In this document: positions 53,487-61,731 of the stretch, in pieces
Position numbering within the stretch: position 1 is the stretch's first letter
Layout: each line of letters opens with the position of its first letter
Made by a program: the position numbers and the translations under genes
From: Desulfovibrio mangrovi
GTDB taxonomy: Bacteria > Desulfobacterota > Desulfovibrionia > Desulfovibrionales > Desulfovibrionaceae
DNA length: 64,000 nucleotides
Assembly (NCBI RefSeq): GCF_026230175.1
Contig: NZ_CP104208.1
Coordinates: 1,240,001-1,304,000, forward strand
Direction of reading: 5' to 3'
The notes under the pieces: generated by a model
What the model saw: only the letters and a program-made list of their open reading frames with translations
What the model was told of the DNA's origin: nothing
Databases searched by the model: none

Positions 53487-55172
53487 CTAATCGGCCAGCT
53501 TGCCGATGATATAGGATGCGGTGAACGGACGTCCGTCGTAACGGAGTATATTCCTGTGGGGCCGGAAGCCCGTTTCCTGCCGCAGCAATCGGGCAAACTG
53601 GGCTGTCTTGTTGCCTTCCACACAAACAACCTTCGGTACGGTTTCCAACAACGGCAGAAACTGTTCCGGCGCAAGAGGCCACACCTGCGTGAAGCTCAGT
53701 ACGCCCACGCGCTGCCCCTGTCCGTTCAGCACATTCGCGGCTTCACGTGCGGCCCCTTCGGTCGATCCCCAGCACAGCAGCAGCGTATCAGGCCTGTCTG
53801 CACCGAAGAATCTGGGGGGCACAACTTCAGAACGCATGCCCTCTTCCTTAAGCATGCGCTTATCATTCATGGCGATGCGCATATCAATATCTTCGGTAAT
53901 ATGCCCGTCTTCCGTATGCTCGTGGCAGTCCGCAAGCACGATGGATTCTCCGTACCCGGGAATTCGACGGGGCGAGAGCCCGTCCTTCGTCAACACATAG
54001 CGTTTGTATGCCTGTGCATCGGTGTCGGAAAGATCCGGTCCGGCCACGGGAGGCAGTGCATCAAGATCAAATGGCTCCACACCCATGTGCCTGTCCGCCA
54101 GCTCCTGATCGGTCAGCACGAACACGGGCGACTGATACTTCTCGGAAATATCAAAGGCCTTGCGGGTAAGGAAAAAGCAGTCTTCAATGGTGCCCGGGGC
54201 AAAGATGGCACGCGGAAATTCGCCATGACCCGCATACAGCACAAGATTGAAATCCGCCTGCTCGGTGCGTGTGGGCAAACCGGTTGCCGGTCCCGGACGT
54301 TGTGCGACCACGACGACCACAGGCTGCTCCATGACTCCGGCAAGACTTACGGCCTCCGTCATCAGGGCAAAGCCTCCGCCCGACGTCGGGATCAGAGTCG
54401 GGGCGCCTGCGTAGGAAGCTCCAAGCCCCATATTCAACGCGGCAATCTCGTCCTCGACTTGCTCGACATACACGCCCATCTTCCGCCCGTGCGTGATCAG
54501 ATTCTGCGCAATGGAGGTAGCAGGGGTCATGGGATAGAAGGAGCAAAACTTCACACCGGCAGCCAACGCCCCCAACGCAAGGGACTCGTTCCCGTTAATG
54601 AACATGCGGGGGGCACGGCTGACTGCAGAGGGCAACTTTTCAAAGGAAGCAGCATTAGCCTCGCCCCATGCGTATGCTTCGTCCAGCACCTGCAGGTTCT
54701 GGGCTATCACGGCTTGGCCCTTCTTGCCGAAACTGTCATGCACCAGCGTTGCAGCATGGTCCTTGGAAAGGCCGAGAACACTGCACAAAACGCCCAACGC
54801 CGCAATATTCTGAAACACAGCCTTGGGAGCCAGTGAGGCAAAAGGAACATGAAGAGCTGCCAGCCCTTCTGCATCAAACCCTTCATCCAGAATCAGAATA
54901 CCATCTGAGCCCAAAGCCCGCTTGTGCAGAGAGACGGTTTCCTGATTCAGTGCCACAAGAATGTCAATGGACTCCGCAGGACCGGTTAATGGCGTAACCC
55001 CGGTACGGATATTATAGGTATTGTGTCCGCCACGCACGCGCGACATGTAGTCCTGCGTGACCAACACCTCATACCCTGCCCTCACAAGTCCTTTGCTCAG
55101 CATCTGGCCAACGGTGACAAGCCCCTGTCCGGCTGCACCACCGATAACAATATGTCTGTTCTGAACACTCAC
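53487..55172 (-). CDS. korA: 2-oxoacid:ferredoxin oxidoreductase gamma-alpha fusion subunit (KorA-like; GTG start)
   Basis: The 561-aa protein fuses a gamma domain (HIVIGGAAGQGLVTVGQML ... SRVRGGHNTYNIRTG, residues about 5-180) to an alpha domain (FINGNESLALGALAAGVKFCSFYPMTPATS from about 195, VEQVEDEIAALNMGLGASYAG). With KorB it would form the two-subunit KorAB enzyme that links 2-oxoglutarate to ferredoxin in the incomplete or reductive citric acid cycle. The GTG at 55172 has AAGGGAG at 6 nt. Without the delta ferredoxin subunit it needs an external ferredoxin. Confidence 0.9.
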   Translation of the reverse strand: MSVQNRHIVIGGAAGQGLVTVGQMLSKGLVRAGYEVLVTQDYMSRVRGGHNTYNIRTGVTPLTGPAESIDILVALNQETVSLHKRALGSDGILILDEGFDAEGLAALHVPFASLAPKAVFQNIAALGVLCSVLGLSKDHAATLVHDSFGKKGQAVIAQNLQVLDEAYAWGEANAASFEKLPSAVSRAPRMFINGNESLALGALAAGVKFCSFYPMTPATSIAQNLITHGRKMGVYVEQVEDEIAALNMGLGASYAGAPTLIPTSGGGFALMTEAVSLAGVMEQPVVVVVAQRPGPATGLPTRTEQADFNLVLYAGHGEFPRAIFAPGTIEDCFFLTRKAFDISEKYQSPVFVLTDQELADRHMGVEPFDLDALPPVAGPDLSDTDAQAYKRYVLTKDGLSPRRIPGYGESIVLADCHEHTEDGHITEDIDMRIAMNDKRMLKEEGMRSEVVPPRFFGADRPDTLLLCWGSTEGAAREAANVLNGQGQRVGVLSFTQVWPLAPEQFLPLLETVPKVVCVEGNKTAQFARLLRQETGFRPHRNILRYDGRPFTASYIIGKLAD

Positions 55173-55250
55173 AGCGACTCCCTTGAAACAATGTTCGCTC
55201 CACACAATTACGATGCAGAAGCATTTCAGCAACGTTGGGAAAACGCATGA

Positions 55251-55283
55251 AAACGGGCGCAACATAGTTTTGCAGCGCCCGTT
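55251..55283 (-). terminator. Intrinsic terminator after ferritin
   Basis: A 9-bp perfect stem (AACGGGCGC with GCGCCCGTT) with a 14-nt loop that can pair further; on the minus strand it is followed by TTTTC. It lies between the ferritin stop and korA. Confidence 0.7.
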
Positions 55284-55291
55284 CAAGAACC

Positions 55292-55801
55292 TTATTCAGC
55301 AACCGGCGGTGTAAACACGCGCGTACCAAGCTCGTTGTTCAACATGAGCATGCCCTGCCCTTCGCCGTTGATCATGCGCAACTTGCCCAGCACATCCTTC
55401 ACGGAATCTTCCTCTTCCACCTGCTCGGAAATGAACCACTGCAGGAAGATGGAGGTGGCGTGATCGCGCTCATCCAACGCAAGGTTGGCGAGGTTATTGA
55501 TGCGCGCCGTCACATGCTGCTCGTGCTTGAGGGTTTCCTCGAACACGTCGATGGTGTTCTTCCATGTATGCTGCGGCGCCTCAATGGGCTGCAACTGCAC
55601 ACGGCCGCCACGCTCGTTGATGTAGTCATAGAACTTCATGGCGTGGAAGAGTTCTTCCTGCGCCTGTGTCCGCATCCAGTGGGCAAAACCGGCCATTCCG
55701 AGGTCGGCAAAATAGGCGGACATGGAAAGATACAGGTAGCTGGAGTACATCTCCCACTTCACCTGATCGTTAAGGGCCTTGTTCATGGCATCACTGAGCA
55801 T
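55292..55801 (-). CDS. ftn: Ferritin
   Basis: A 169-aa non-heme ferritin that stores iron. Ferroxidase-centre residues lie in QVKWEMYSSYLYLSM (Glu17-type position), EELFHAMKFYDYI (Glu and His) and the later EETLKHEQHVT and SEQVEEEDSV segments. There is no heme-ligand Met pattern of bacterioferritin, and the length fits FtnA. AAGGAG lies 6 nt before the ATG. Divergent from the small CxxC gene at 56062. Confidence 0.93.
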   Translation of the reverse strand: MLSDAMNKALNDQVKWEMYSSYLYLSMSAYFADLGMAGFAHWMRTQAQEELFHAMKFYDYINERGGRVQLQPIEAPQHTWKNTIDVFEETLKHEQHVTARINNLANLALDERDHATSIFLQWFISEQVEEEDSVKDVLGKLRMINGEGQGMLMLNNELGTRVFTPPVAE

Positions 55802-56061
55802 ATGGTTCTCCTTAAAAAATCGTTTGTATGAGTAGCATCTGAAATGACGTTCTGTCCGGCAGCCAGTACCGCCTTTACGCAAGCGACTGGTCTGACCAGC
55901 TGATTCTAATCAGGAATCAATACTACACGATAGAAAGGAATATGCAAGAAAAACCCTGCACTGAGAGCGGTTGCCCGACGAGCTTATATCCTGTATGCCA
56001 CCCGAGTAGAACGGGACAGCAATACTGCAGCCCTTCTGCCAAACCATTATCGGAGAAATCT

Positions 56062-56271
56062 ATGTGGGGAAGCTATCGCTGGGCCCGAAGCGCCCAGACC
56101 ACCATCCCCTGCAAGCATTGCGGGCAGCCGCTTACCGTGGTCCGCAGTTGTCAGGTGGTGTATATGCAGTGTGAGCACTGCAAGAAGAAAGGGGACTTGA
56201 ACGACTATATCGCGCAGATGGACGATGCGCTCGAAGAGTTCATGGAAGGCGTTTACTGCGACAGAGTATAG
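56062..56271 (+). CDS. Small double-CxxC (zinc-ribbon-like) protein
   Basis: A 69-aa protein with CKHCGQPLTVVRSC and YMQCEHCKKKG, four to five cysteines spaced as a zinc ribbon, followed by an acidic helix (DDALEEFMEG) and a lone terminal cysteine in YCDRV. No family recognised. The ATG at 56062 has GGAG about 7 nt upstream; a frame start at 55942 would add a cysteine-rich N-terminus with no ribosome site. Divergently oriented next to ferritin, so a metal-related role is conceivable but unsupported. Confidence 0.6.
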   Translation: MWGSYRWARSAQTTIPCKHCGQPLTVVRSCQVVYMQCEHCKKKGDLNDYIAQMDDALEEFMEGVYCDRV

Positions 56272-56310
56272 CCTTCCTGTGCCGGATGTGTTCATCGGTA
56301 CGAATAAATA

Positions 56311-56332
56311 AAGGCCGCCAACAGGCGGCCTT
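56311..56332. terminator. Bidirectional intrinsic terminator
   Basis: AAGGCCGCC pairs with GGCGGCCTT around AACA, between the convergent CxxC gene and the PAPS-reductase-like gene; T-rich on both outgoing strands. Confidence 0.85.
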
Positions 56333-56338
56333 TTCTTA

Positions 56339-57007
56339 TCAAAAATACCCGAGGCTTCTCAGGGTATCCAGCTTGGATTCCTTTTCCGGATCCCTCCCGG
56401 CTCTCTCGTCCCCTTCCAGCACCTTATGGGTGCAGGGAACGCAGCCAAGAGACCGGTATCCTTCCGTATACAACGTGCAATACGGCAATTGCTCCTGCAT
56501 GATATAAGCCCACACGTCCACTTCGGTAAAATCAAGTAACGGGTGTACCATCAGGCAGTCGGGCTTTTCGCGGCGTTCGCTGTAGGGCCTGTCCCGATCC
56601 GGATGCTCATCCCTGCGAATGCCGGTAAGCAAAGCCTCCACGCCCATCTCCCCGACAGCGCGGGCCAGCGGCTCCACCTTCAGTGCAGCACAGCAAGACA
56701 CCTTGTCCTGTGCCACGGGGAAAGTATCCATATCCACCTCGGGACGGGCGATGGTCAGGTCGATATCCCACGAGGACGCAATCTGATCGCGAAAGCCCAT
56801 CACCTCAACAAACTTCACGCCGGTATCAAGATTCAGGGCTCTTACATGGGTCAGCCCCATATCGCCCATAACCTGACGCCACAAGTGCAGCAGAACCGTG
56901 GAGTCTTTGCCCCCGGTCCATGCCACGGCCACACTCTCCGGCCCGAATTCCAATGCTGTTTCTTCAAGCAGATCCTTCGCCTGCCGTACCTTTTCCTGAA
57001 GAGTCAT
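56339..57007 (-). CDS. PP-loop PAPS reductase/CysD-like protein
   Basis: A 222-aa member of the phosphoadenosine phosphosulfate reductase family. The PP-loop reads WTGGKDS (30-36); LNLDTGVKF follows, then the family C-terminus PLLDFTEVDVWAYI and GYRSLGCVPCTHKV. The C-terminal catalytic ECGLH of true CysH is absent, and no cysN partner is present, so neither APS reduction nor ATP sulfurylation can be assigned. Stand-alone copies in sulfate reducers are known but uncharacterised. It stands alone, 115 nt divergent from the PNPOx-like gene. Confidence 0.75.
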   Translation of the reverse strand: MTLQEKVRQAKDLLEETALEFGPESVAVAWTGGKDSTVLLHLWRQVMGDMGLTHVRALNLDTGVKFVEVMGFRDQIASSWDIDLTIARPEVDMDTFPVAQDKVSCCAALKVEPLARAVGEMGVEALLTGIRRDEHPDRDRPYSERREKPDCLMVHPLLDFTEVDVWAYIMQEQLPYCTLYTEGYRSLGCVPCTHKVLEGDERAGRDPEKESKLDTLRSLGYF

Positions 57008-57122
57008 TTCGATTACACTTACATCAAGACCGTCTCTGGAGGACGGGTATCATCCTTGTTAGGTATAAAAAGCCGCGCGACGGTTCGATTCATACGACCG
57101 CATTGTGGGCTGGGAGACCATC

Positions 57123-57554
57123 ATGCTGGAACGCATGCAAGCCATACTCCGTGAAAACGATATCTGTGTACTGGCAACCACGGACAGTTGCAAGCCGCAT
57201 ACGTCCCTCATGACCTATTTCTGTGCCGAAGATGCCGAATCACTGTATATGCTGACCCGCCGCAACACCCGGAAATTCGAGAACATCCTCAAGAACCCCA
57301 ATGTAAGCATTCTTATAGACACCCGCCTGCAACATTGCGGCTCTTCCCATGATAAAACCTGCGCTCTGACCGTCGCTGGTACGGCCAATGTCTTAGACGG
57401 CCCTGAACACAAAGACATCATACTGAAATTACTGAATAAAAATAAAGAACTAAACACTCTCACCGACGCAGGCGACACCGCCATTCTTCACATAAGCATC
57501 ACTTCGTTACAGCTTTTGGAGGGCGTGGCGAATAGTCATCTGAAACAAATGTGA
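57123..57554 (+). CDS. Pyridoxamine 5'-phosphate oxidase-like (split-barrel) flavoprotein
   Basis: A 143-aa protein with the FMN-binding split-barrel pattern: ICVLATTDSCKPHTSLMTY, LYMLTRRNTRKFENILKNPNVSILI, and TVAGTANVLDG. Members bind FMN or F420/heme and act as small reductases; substrates are mostly unknown. The ATG at 57123 is favoured by GGGAG at 7 nt; a GTG at 57105 is the alternative. It is followed by the tRNA-Arg promoter with no clear terminator between. Confidence 0.78.
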   Translation: MLERMQAILRENDICVLATTDSCKPHTSLMTYFCAEDAESLYMLTRRNTRKFENILKNPNVSILIDTRLQHCGSSHDKTCALTVAGTANVLDGPEHKDIILKLLNKNKELNTLTDAGDTAILHISITSLQLLEGVANSHLKQM

Positions 57555-57572
57555 TTTTTTTTTAAAAAACGT

Positions 57573-57601
57573 TTGACACTTCGCGAACTCCCCCTTATAC
57601 C
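57573..57601 (+). promoter_or_regulatory. Sigma-70 promoter of tRNA-Arg
   Basis: TTGACA (57573-57578), a 17-nt spacer and TATACC (57596-57601), 38 nt before the first tRNA-Arg. The hexamers and spacing are near consensus, and the region upstream is A/T-rich (UP-like). Confidence 0.75.
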
Positions 57602-57639
57602 CTCCCTCGTTGGCGCGGCAACGACGCGACGACAAATGC

Positions 57640-57716
57640 GGGGCTGTAGCTCAGCTGGATAGAGTACCTGGCTACGAACCAGTTGGTCGGAGGTTCGAAT
57701 CCTTCCAGCCCCGCCA
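57640..57716 (+). tRNA. tRNA-Arg (anticodon ACG), copy 1, CCA encoded
   Basis: Complete 77-nt cloverleaf with acceptor GGGGCTG/CAGCCCC, loop CTACGAA giving ACG (A34 expected to become inosine), T-loop GGTTCGAATCC and discriminator G. It is identical to the copy at 57770. Confidence 0.96.
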
Positions 57717-57769
57717 CTTTAACCCTCTCGGGTAACATCGCTTTAGCGAACTAGATTTGACAATTTTAC

Positions 57770-57846
57770 GGGGCTGTAGCTCAGCTGGATAGAGTACCTG
57801 GCTACGAACCAGTTGGTCGGAGGTTCGAATCCTTCCAGCCCCGCCA
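57770..57846 (+). tRNA. tRNA-Arg (anticodon ACG), copy 2, CCA encoded
   Basis: Identical in all 77 positions to the first copy. The 53-nt spacer differs from the upstream flank, so the duplication is limited to the tRNA itself. Probably one transcript ending at the terminator at 57854. Confidence 0.96.
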
Positions 57847-57853
57847 TTTTTAG

Positions 57854-57889
57854 AAACCCTCGCCGGAAACGGTGAGGGTTTCTTGTTTT
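57854..57889 (+). terminator. Intrinsic terminator after the tRNA-Arg pair
   Basis: An 11-bp stem (AAACCCTCGCC with GGTGAGGGTTT, one G-T pair), 6-nt loop, followed by TTTCTTGTTTTG. Confidence 0.85.
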
Positions 57890-57911
57890 GTTTGCCTTTG
57901 CAAGCAAAAGA

Positions 57912-57937
57912 AAAGCCCCGCCGTTCGGCGGGGCTTT
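57912..57937. terminator. Intrinsic terminator downstream of the secreted unknown gene
   Basis: A perfect 11-bp stem (AAAGCCCCGCC with GGCGGGGCTTT) with a GTTC loop and A/T-rich flanks; on the minus strand it ends the gene at 57963. Confidence 0.85.
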
Positions 57938-57962
57938 CTGCTCTACTCTTCCTATCGAAAAA

Positions 57963-58421
57963 CTACTGCTTCTTCCTGGTCTTGGTGCTCAACGAGTTCA
58001 TCAAGGGTTTCTGGTACTGCCTGACCAGATTCATCTCATAGTCACTTATGAGCGGCATATCCGGCGGGCGGTTGGCTCCCTTGAACTCATCTTTGTGCAG
58101 AATGAGCGAGATACCTGCCGAACAATGGGTCATGACATAGAAAAAGCGCTCGGGAGTCCACTCCTTGCCTTCGAACCACCCCAACACGTTCTCATTCCAG
58201 ACGAACGAGGGGTTTCCTTCCTTGTCCACCACAGGACGGGCAGAGGACGAGTTCAACTTGCTGTCATACATCCACTGCTTGAATTCGGGAAAATCCTTAA
58301 CAAACCGCTCCACTTCGGCATTCGTCATGGGAGGCTGGTCATGAAAGGTCTTTGCCATTGCCTGTGCATGCACAAGCAAACCAAGAAACAACGCCAGTAA
58401 AAGATATCGGTGAATACGCAT
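57963..58421 (-). CDS. Secreted protein of unknown function
   Basis: A 152-aa protein with signal peptide YLLLALFLGLLVHAQAMA and a small helical mature domain (MTNAEVERFVKDFPEFKQWM; FFYVMTHCSAGISLILHKDEF). One cysteine remains in the mature chain. No family recognised. GGGAGG lies just before the ATG at 58421, which I prefer to the longer frame to 58538 that would run into the glpX terminator. Bounded by terminators on both sides, so it is a single-gene unit. Confidence 0.7.
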   Translation of the reverse strand: MRIHRYLLLALFLGLLVHAQAMAKTFHDQPPMTNAEVERFVKDFPEFKQWMYDSKLNSSSARPVVDKEGNPSFVWNENVLGWFEGKEWTPERFFYVMTHCSAGISLILHKDEFKGANRPPDMPLISDYEMNLVRQYQKPLMNSLSTKTRKKQ

Positions 58422-58502
58422 GCTGCCTCCCGTGCATGAACTGTTATCAGGGCCAATACGCCAGCGTAGCCTTGCGCGAGCTTTTAGCGCAATGACATTT
58501 AC

Positions 58503-58533
58503 AAAAAAAGGCCGGCCCTTCACGGGCCGGCCT
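58503..58533 (-). terminator. Intrinsic terminator after glpX
   Basis: A perfect 10-bp stem (AGGCCGGCCC with GGGCCGGCCT), TTCAC loop; the A7 on the left is a T-run on the minus strand. Confidence 0.9.
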
Positions 58534-58555
58534 GACATATCACATACAGCCGGAA

Positions 58556-59539
58556 CTAGTCGTACTTCACCGAGCTGATCTTCATCAGACGGTTGAAGTT
58601 GTGAATGGCTTCCATGTAGCGGATGGAACCGGTCTTGCCGCGGATAACCATGGAGTGGGTTACCGCGCCTTCGCCGGTGTACTGCACGCCGCGCAGGAAG
58701 GTGCCGCCGGAGATGCCGGTAGCGGCAAAGAGTACGTCGTCGCTCTTGATCAGGGAATCCACGGTGTGGATTTCACGCAGGTCGATGCCCGCTTCCTGAA
58801 TGGCTTCCTTTTCCACATAGGACTGAGGATCGAGACGGGCAAAAATCTGACCACCGATACCCTTAATGGCGCAGGCAGCGAGAACGCCTTCGGGCGTGCC
58901 GCCGGTGCCCATCATCACGTCCACTTCGGAACGGGGATCAACAGCCATCAGCGCACCGGCCACGTCACCGTCGGTGTGCAGCTGGATACGCGCACCGGCC
59001 TGACGGATCTGGGAAATGAGCTTTTCATGACGGGGCTTGTCCAGAACGAACACGACGAGGTCGTCCACATCCTTGCCCAGCGCCTTGGCGATATTAACAA
59101 GGTTCTCCTTGACCGGAGCGTCAATATCAACGGCGTTGCGTGCTGCCGGAGGAACAACGAGCTTCTGCATGTAGAAGCTGGGACCGGGATTGTACATGGT
59201 ACCGGCAGGTGCGGTGCCTACAACGGAAATGGCATTAGGACGACCATAGGCAAGCAGCTTGGTGCCTTCTACGGGGTCAATGGCCACGTCTACAGCAGGA
59301 CCGTTGCCGGTGCCCACCTTCTCGCCGTTGTGCAGCATGGGAGCGTTGTCTTTCTCGCCCTCGCCGATGATGATGGTTCCCTTGATATTCAAAGAGTTGA
59401 AGCACAGACGCATGGCATCGACAGCAGCGCCGTCGCCTGCGTCGTTATTGCCCTTGCCAAGCCAGCGGGCAGAGGCCAGCGCGGCAGATTCCGTAACTCG
59501 GACGAGGTCTAGGGCAAGGTTCTTTTCCGGGGCTTCCAT
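58556..59539 (-). CDS. glpX: Fructose-1,6-bisphosphatase, class II
   Basis: Gluconeogenic phosphatase. The 327-aa GlpX-type protein has LASARWLGKGNNDAGDGAAVDAM, metal-binding IIGEGEKDNAPML and AIDPVEGTKLL (Asp-Pro-x-Glu-Gly-Thr of the lithium-sensitive phosphatase superfamily), and MGTGGTPEGVLAACAIK. Length and motifs are standard. GGAGGA precedes the ATG. A class I enzyme is not seen here. Confidence 0.96.
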   Translation of the reverse strand: MEAPEKNLALDLVRVTESAALASARWLGKGNNDAGDGAAVDAMRLCFNSLNIKGTIIIGEGEKDNAPMLHNGEKVGTGNGPAVDVAIDPVEGTKLLAYGRPNAISVVGTAPAGTMYNPGPSFYMQKLVVPPAARNAVDIDAPVKENLVNIAKALGKDVDDLVVFVLDKPRHEKLISQIRQAGARIQLHTDGDVAGALMAVDPRSEVDVMMGTGGTPEGVLAACAIKGIGGQIFARLDPQSYVEKEAIQEAGIDLREIHTVDSLIKSDDVLFAATGISGGTFLRGVQYTGEGAVTHSMVIRGKTGSIRYMEAIHNFNRLMKISSVKYD

Positions 59540-59773
59540 CAGTATTCCTCCAGCTTGAAAAACGGTTTCGGGTCACTCGAAACGTTCGAATGTATGCATG
59601 ATATGAAAAAAACGAAACAAAGAAAAGGATCACCATGATCATTTTCGATACGTCGTGGCAATGCTCGTGCAGGCGCTTTCTCCACACGTAAAACGACGCC
59701 CCACAAGCCGCGGAATGTACCTCAGCCCTTGTCCGGCTTCAAGATAAAAGAGAGGGCCCCCGGAGAAAGGCAT
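59540..59773. other. Intergenic spacer upstream of glpX
   Basis: About 235 nt between the glpX start and the terminator of the Skp-like gene. It should contain the glpX promoter on the minus strand. I see no gene, RNA or clear operator in it. Confidence 0.5.
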
Positions 59774-59808
59774 AAAAAAACCCGCCCTCCATACCGGAGG
59801 ACGGGTTT
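59774..59808 (-). terminator. Intrinsic terminator after the Skp-like gene
   Basis: AAACCCG/CGGGTTT and CCTCC/GGAGG form an interrupted stem; A7 on the left is a T-run on the minus strand. Confidence 0.8.
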
Positions 59809-59830
59809 ACAACCGTTATTGCAAAAAGGA

Positions 59831-60385
59831 TTATTCCTTCTTGGCTTCCGCAGGAGCCTTTTCGGCTTCCTTCTCGGCAGGAGCAACTGCCGGAGCGGCT
59901 TCGGCGGGCTTTTCAGCCTCATAGGTCACAGTCACCTTATCCATGGCGGCGATGATTTCCTTGGTGATATCGGCAGCCTGCGCAAAGGACATGACCTGCT
60001 CGGAAGGCAGAATCACTTCCAGCTTCTTCTCATCGCGGTAGGTGTCCAGAGTCTTGCGGAAGGCGTCGTTCAGCTTGCCGATGACCATCTGCTGTTCAGC
60101 ATTCATGCGCTGCTGGATTTCGCCCAGTGCGCGCTGCATCTTCATCATGGATTCCTGAGACTTGTCCTGTTCAGCAGCAGCCTGCAGGCTCTTGAACTCT
60201 TCCTGCGCAGCAGCACTGATCTTTTCAAGGTAGGCTACGCCGGCCTTACCGGGAGCGGATTCCTGAAAAACCTTGCCGGCATCGACAACAGCCACCTTGG
60301 GAGCGGACTTCTCGGCTCCGTTGCAACCACCCAGAGCCAATACGGCAGAAAGCAGCAGAACAACAGACAACGCCAGTTTTTTCAT
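59831..60385 (-). CDS. Skp/OmpH-like periplasmic chaperone with a lipobox
   Basis: A 184-aa protein of the OmpH/Skp family: after the signal sequence comes KVAVVDAGKVFQESAPGKAG, long coiled-coil arms (QEEFKSLQAAAEQDKSQESMMK) and the closing KLEVILPSEQVMSF strand with DITKEIIAAMD. Skp holds unfolded outer-membrane proteins. The signal peptide ends LALGGC with cysteine C21, so this one should be lipid-anchored, which is not normal for Skp. The C-terminal 35 residues are Ala/Glu/Pro/Lys repeats. Not next to bamA. Confidence 0.85.
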   Translation of the reverse strand: MKKLALSVVLLLSAVLALGGCNGAEKSAPKVAVVDAGKVFQESAPGKAGVAYLEKISAAAQEEFKSLQAAAEQDKSQESMMKMQRALGEIQQRMNAEQQMVIGKLNDAFRKTLDTYRDEKKLEVILPSEQVMSFAQAADITKEIIAAMDKVTVTYEAEKPAEAAPAVAPAEKEAEKAPAEAKKE

Positions 60386-60526
60386 ACTATCTCCAAATGT
60401 TGCGTATTACACCGCCCGATCGGGCGGCCAGTTTCTACAATCATCAGCGGCCGTTCCTAAACGGCACACGAAAGAGCATCCATAAACCACCGTGCAGATA
60501 TACACAATAGCCTGTATCAAGACTAT

Positions 60527-61708
60527 CTACTTGAGTCCCACAAATTCCTTGCGTGCATTCACCACTTTCCAGAGATAGCGGCGGGTTTCCTGATACGGCA
60601 GATAGCGCGTCAGCTTGTCATACACAGCTTGTGGCGACATGCCGTTAATGACGTCTACAGCCTTTTTCCTGTCTGCATGGAAGGTACGCAGCACGTTGCC
60701 TGCTCCGCCGTTGTATCCCGCAATGACGCAGTATTCACGCGAAACAGGATTCTGCACGCCCCCGAGGTAGCGGGTATTGAGCAGGTGCAGGTAGGCCGAA
60801 CCGTACTGGATGTTCTGTTCCGGCTGATACAGCAACTCGGACGAGGGGTAGCCCTCTTTTCCGTGCAAAAAGACGAACACGTCATGCCCCGCTGTCTTGG
60901 GCACAATCTGCATGAGCCCGTAGGCCGGCACATGGCTGACCGCCCACGGGTTGAAATCGCTCTCCGTCTTGATGACGGAATACACGAGGTTGGAACTGAC
61001 GCCGAATTTGCGGGAGTATTTGTCCACGTGCACCTTGTACTTGAGAGCACGAATATGGCCATGATCCTTGACCATGGGAAATTCGACGGAATGCACCGTG
61101 CGCCATTCCCCGGCCACCTGCGTCTGCCGCATGGTGCGGTTGCGCCGGATGAGCATGTCCGCAAAACGCTCGGTGCGCCACATATAGCGCAGGCTCTGCC
61201 CTTCGTAGTCGTGCACTTCGCCCAGCAGAAACGGCGTACCCCCCAGCTTGACCTCGCCTGCGGACCAGAGGTCAAGCCCGCGTGGATCATAAGGGGTGAG
61301 CAGCGTGGTAACAATGGCGTTCTTCAGGCTCTGCTGGGGATCCTTGGCATCCACGGTCTCAACGGTGATGAGCCCCTTGTCGAAGTCGACCAGGGCGCGG
61401 CTGAGATAATTCTGCGTGTACTTCACGTACTTCTTGGGTTCCGGCTCCTTGACTTCCTTGTCGCCCCACACGCCGCCGACAGCCTTGCGGAAGGCTTCAA
61501 GCTGCTTGGCAAAACGCTTCAGGTCCGCCTCAAACTGTTTGGGATTCAGGGCATAGCGCGTTCCCTTTTCCGCAGCCCATACACCGGCTCCCTGCGCATC
61601 ACCCGTGGCGATAAGCCTGCCAGCCCGCACAGCCTCCGAAGCCGTACAGCCGGACATGAATCCCGCAAGCAGCACACCTCCCATCACCAACACATCACGC
61701 CGATTCAT
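60527..61708 (-). CDS. mltC: Membrane-bound lytic transglycosylase C-like lipoprotein
   Basis: A 393-aa lipoprotein that cleaves the peptidoglycan glycan strand. Signal NRRDVLVMGGVLLAGFMSGC (lipobox C21; the RRD pair is Tat-like), an MltC-type N-terminal domain (about 50-220) and a C-terminal SLT domain with catalytic E249 (IKTESDFNPWAVS), GLMQIVP and IAGYNGGAGN. The ATG at 61708 is used; a TTG lies one codon earlier. It ends 141 nt before the Skp-like gene and follows the SpoIID gene by 23 nt. Confidence 0.9.
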   Translation of the reverse strand: MNRRDVLVMGGVLLAGFMSGCTASEAVRAGRLIATGDAQGAGVWAAEKGTRYALNPKQFEADLKRFAKQLEAFRKAVGGVWGDKEVKEPEPKKYVKYTQNYLSRALVDFDKGLITVETVDAKDPQQSLKNAIVTTLLTPYDPRGLDLWSAGEVKLGGTPFLLGEVHDYEGQSLRYMWRTERFADMLIRRNRTMRQTQVAGEWRTVHSVEFPMVKDHGHIRALKYKVHVDKYSRKFGVSSNLVYSVIKTESDFNPWAVSHVPAYGLMQIVPKTAGHDVFVFLHGKEGYPSSELLYQPEQNIQYGSAYLHLLNTRYLGGVQNPVSREYCVIAGYNGGAGNVLRTFHADRKKAVDVINGMSPQAVYDKLTRYLPYQETRRYLWKVVNARKEFVGLK

Positions 61709-61731
61709 CAAACCTTCCCGTCAGCTTGCAC

